NCBI GenBank assembly: GCA_022760335.1
Contig: JALEGE010000176.1
Span: 1 to 44,991, forward strand
Direction: 5' to 3'
Length of the DNA: 44,991 nt
Source: Hyphomonadaceae bacterium
Lineage (GTDB): Bacteria; Pseudomonadota; Alphaproteobacteria; Caulobacterales; Hyphomonadaceae
Part shown: in pieces, positions 43,615 to 44,991 of the stretch
Position numbering within the stretch: the stretch's first letter is position 1
Layout: the number at the start of each line of letters is the position of its first letter
Notes under the pieces: model-generated
The model's database searches: none
What the model was told of the DNA's origin: nothing
The model's input: only the letters and a program-made list of their open reading frames with translations
Program-made: the position numbers and the translations under genes

Positions 43615-43631
43615 ATACCCCCTAGGGGTAT
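43615..43631. promoter_or_regulatory. CsoR-type copper operator upstream of copA
   Basis: ATACCCC-CTA-GGGGTAT is a perfect 7-bp inverted repeat around a 3-nt centre, the layout of CsoR/RcnR-family operators such as the one controlling copZA in Bacillus. It lies 46 nt upstream of the copA start and should impose Cu(I)-dependent derepression. The regulator gene is not in the window. Confidence 0.7.
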
Positions 43632-43647
43632 TCTTTCAAGTGGGCTT

Positions 43648-43685
43648 AAGAAGGCGAAACGGGAGCCGCTTATCAACGGCTCCCG
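43648..43685 (-). terminator. Hairpin terminator after the YHS-like gene
   Basis: CGGGAGCCG (43677-43685, read on the minus strand) pairs perfectly with CGGCTCCCG (43660-43668) over 9 bp, with an 8-nt loop, then TTTCGCCTTCTT on the minus strand. It separates the copB-DUF2231-YHS operon from the copA transcript. Confidence 0.65.
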
Positions 43686-43693
43686 CCTTTGTT

Positions 43694-44143
43694 CTAGTGC
43701 GCCATGTGCGCGTACAGATTTTCTTCGGATTCAAAATAGTGAACCTTGCCTTCTGCATCTGCGCCGATCACGGCCTTGGCTTTGTCCACCTCATTTCCGC
43801 TGACAGGATCGATCGCCTTGCGAATGCTTGCATCTTTTTCGAGGCGTTCCTTGCACATCGGGCAGCAGCCGTAATAGGTCGCGCCTTCGACTTCGACGGC
43901 GATCTGGTCTGTATCAAAGGCCGTATCGTTGACCATGCAGACCTTGGCAGGTTCGACCTGGCGAACGGTCATCATGGCCTGATGGTCGGCGTGTTCTGAA
44001 CTTTCGTGTCCAGCCATGTGCTCTCCATGCGCGTGGCCTTCCATGTGCGGCATGTCGTGTCCTTGATGGTGTTCATGTTCCTGCGCGAAGGCAGGCGCCG
44101 TCATCAAAGCGGATAATGCGAGTATGGCGATGTAGTTTTTCAT
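43694..44143 (-). CDS. His-rich periplasmic YHS/TRASH-like metal-binding protein
   Basis: This 149-aa exported protein has a signal peptide MKNYIAILALSALMTAPAFA. A His/Met-rich segment (about 22-58: EHHQGHDMPHMEGHAHGEHMAGHE) precedes a Cys domain with KVCMVNDTAFD and YYGCCPMCKERLEKDASIRKAIDPVSG, like the YHS/TRASH metal-binding fold. It probably buffers Cu or a similar metal in the periplasm. AAGGAAG precedes the ATG. It is the third gene of the copB operon. Confidence 0.85.
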   Translation of the reverse strand: MKNYIAILALSALMTAPAFAQEHEHHQGHDMPHMEGHAHGEHMAGHESSEHADHQAMMTVRQVEPAKVCMVNDTAFDTDQIAVEVEGATYYGCCPMCKERLEKDASIRKAIDPVSGNEVDKAKAVIGADAEGKVHYFESEENLYAHMAH

Positions 44144-44160
44144 GGTGTCTTCCTTTCGTT

Positions 44161-44802
44161 TTAGTGTTGGTGGTCATGACCATCATGGTCATGGGGTTCG
44201 TGGGACTCGGCTTCGGGCGCCGGAGCGACTGCCGCCGGTTCGGCTTCGGCTTCATCGTGATGATGATCGTCTTCTTCATGGTGATCGTCGGTTTCGTGAT
44301 GGTCGGCGCCGCCGTGCGAGTGACTGCCGTGACCGCCATCGCCTTCCACTTCGGGAAGCGCCATCACGCCCAGGCCGTGTCTGTAGACTGCTTCGCCTCC
44401 CTTGAAGCCGGTAGCCGCCAATGCACTCCCCGCTACAAGGACGAGCAGCACAAACACCCAGCCGCGCCGCCAGCCGGATTTGCGCACAGCATAGCCCGAC
44501 CAGAGTGCAAGACCGATCCAGAGCCCCGCCGTCGGCAGCGCCCAGTTCTTGTGGTCGGTCATGGCCGCGTGCGAAGGCCCGTCATGGGCGACGGTGTTAT
44601 AGGCGTACAAACCTGCCAGCACTGTTGCGACCGTGACACCCGCGCCGACCCAAAGATTGATGTGCGCTGCTTTGAGCGCCGTCTCGTTCCAGCGGTGTGA
44701 GGGAAGCAACGCGGATACGATGAACAAGGCCGCGCAAGTAGCGAGCAATCCAATCGTGAAGTGCACAAAGATGGGATGCCAGTTGGGAATGATTTCAATC
44801 AT
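44161..44802 (-). CDS. DUF2231 membrane protein with His-rich C-terminal tail
   Basis: This 213-aa inner-membrane protein has the DUF2231 start motif NWHPIFVHFTIGLL (7-20) and four hydrophobic helices to about residue 130. An extended tail rich in His, Asp and Glu (about 150-213; HHETDDHHEEDDHHH, then HEPHDHDGHDHQH) follows. The tail likely binds Cu/Zn. DUF2231 proteins often occur with copper-resistance genes. It starts 9 nt after the copB stop with AGGAGG between. Confidence 0.85.
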   Translation of the reverse strand: MIEIIPNWHPIFVHFTIGLLATCAALFIVSALLPSHRWNETALKAAHINLWVGAGVTVATVLAGLYAYNTVAHDGPSHAAMTDHKNWALPTAGLWIGLALWSGYAVRKSGWRRGWVFVLLVLVAGSALAATGFKGGEAVYRHGLGVMALPEVEGDGGHGSHSHGGADHHETDDHHEEDDHHHDEAEAEPAAVAPAPEAESHEPHDHDGHDHQH

Positions 44803-44811
44803 GGCTGCCTC

Positions 44812-44991
44812 CTAAAACCAGCTTCTGAGGCCGATGACCCAAACGGCTTGATCGGCATCGCCGCCCGCCGCTTCGAGCCTGTCGCCCGTTTCACCAAACG
44901 CGCCGTGATATTCGACCCCGACATAGGGGGCGATTTCACGCGTGAACTCGTATCGCAGCCGTAATCCCGCTTGCGCGTTGGTAATCCCGGA
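44812..44991 (-). CDS. copB: Copper resistance protein CopB (PcoB), C-terminal end only
   Basis: Only the last 59 residues are in the window: AGLRLRYEFTREIAPYVGVEYHGAFGETGDRLEAAGGDAD, then VWVIGLRSWF before TAG. This is the conserved end of the CopB/PcoB outer-membrane protein, a beta-barrel with a terminal Phe as expected for outer-membrane insertion. It is upstream of the DUF2231 and YHS-like genes, giving a copper-resistance operon that continues beyond the window edge. Confidence 0.85.
   Translation of the reverse strand, partial: SGITNAQAGLRLRYEFTREIAPYVGVEYHGAFGETGDRLEAAGGDADQAVWVIGLRSWF

Overview
The window looks like chromosomal DNA of an alphaproteobacterium, most likely of the Caulobacterales/Hyphomonadaceae type. 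The support is a GC-rich coding bias, an RpoH-type sigma factor, a CarD-family regulator, FdxA, an NDUFA9-like oxidoreductase, a valine-catabolism cluster and a probable methylsuccinyl-CoA dehydrogenase. No rRNA, tRNA, CRISPR array, transposase or integrase was seen. Calls come from reading the sequence and translated proteins by eye; no database search was run.

Positions 1-8030 hold housekeeping genes and a metal-homeostasis block. First come the end of an S4-domain RNA-binding gene, a TerB-like protein, fdxA, a carD-like gene with a clear terminator, and rpoH. A divergent zinc block follows. HupE/UreJ and ZIP transporters read left. A His-rich lipoprotein (DUF2796/ZrgA type), an ABC ATPase, an FtsX-type permease and a DUF3299 lipoprotein read right. 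A Zur-like pseudo-palindrome lies between the two arms. Together they look like a low-zinc uptake regulon.

Positions 8095-19033 hold central and branched-chain metabolism: an SDR, a long acyl-CoA dehydrogenase of the methylsuccinyl-CoA type, a secreted redoxin, mdh, a small unknown protein, an HxlR regulator and an NDUFA9-like protein. Then come mmsA, an isobutyryl-CoA-type dehydrogenase and mmsB (valine degradation), with a divergent LysR gene as probable regulator.

Positions about 19040-39400 form an accessory island that starts in AT-rich, repeat-rich DNA. It opens with three 12-bp iteron-like repeats, palindromes and a promoter. These precede a tightly coupled three-gene operon: an unrecognised 438-aa alpha/beta protein with a Cys cluster, an Xre/DUF2384 antitoxin and a RES-domain toxin. 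Convergent to it is a Hachiman anti-phage pair, hamA (DUF1837 nuclease) and hamB (SF2 helicase). Next is a compact RP4/Ti-type conjugation operon reading left: traG, an RHH gene, trbB-C-D-E-J-L-F-G-I, then DUF2274, DUF736 and a small ORF. No relaxase, integrase, trbK or trbH is visible. The island's right part has a VapBC-like pair and a small RHH gene.

Positions about 39400-44991 begin with a low-information stretch containing an 11-C run, a palindrome and what looks like the remnant of a SulP transporter. A copper-resistance region follows on the minus strand: the end of copB, a DUF2231 membrane protein with a His-rich tail, a His-rich YHS/TRASH-like periplasmic protein, a terminator, a CsoR-type operator, a CopA-type P1B-ATPase and an APC permease. 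The copper genes may be cargo of the same island, but neither boundary is proven.
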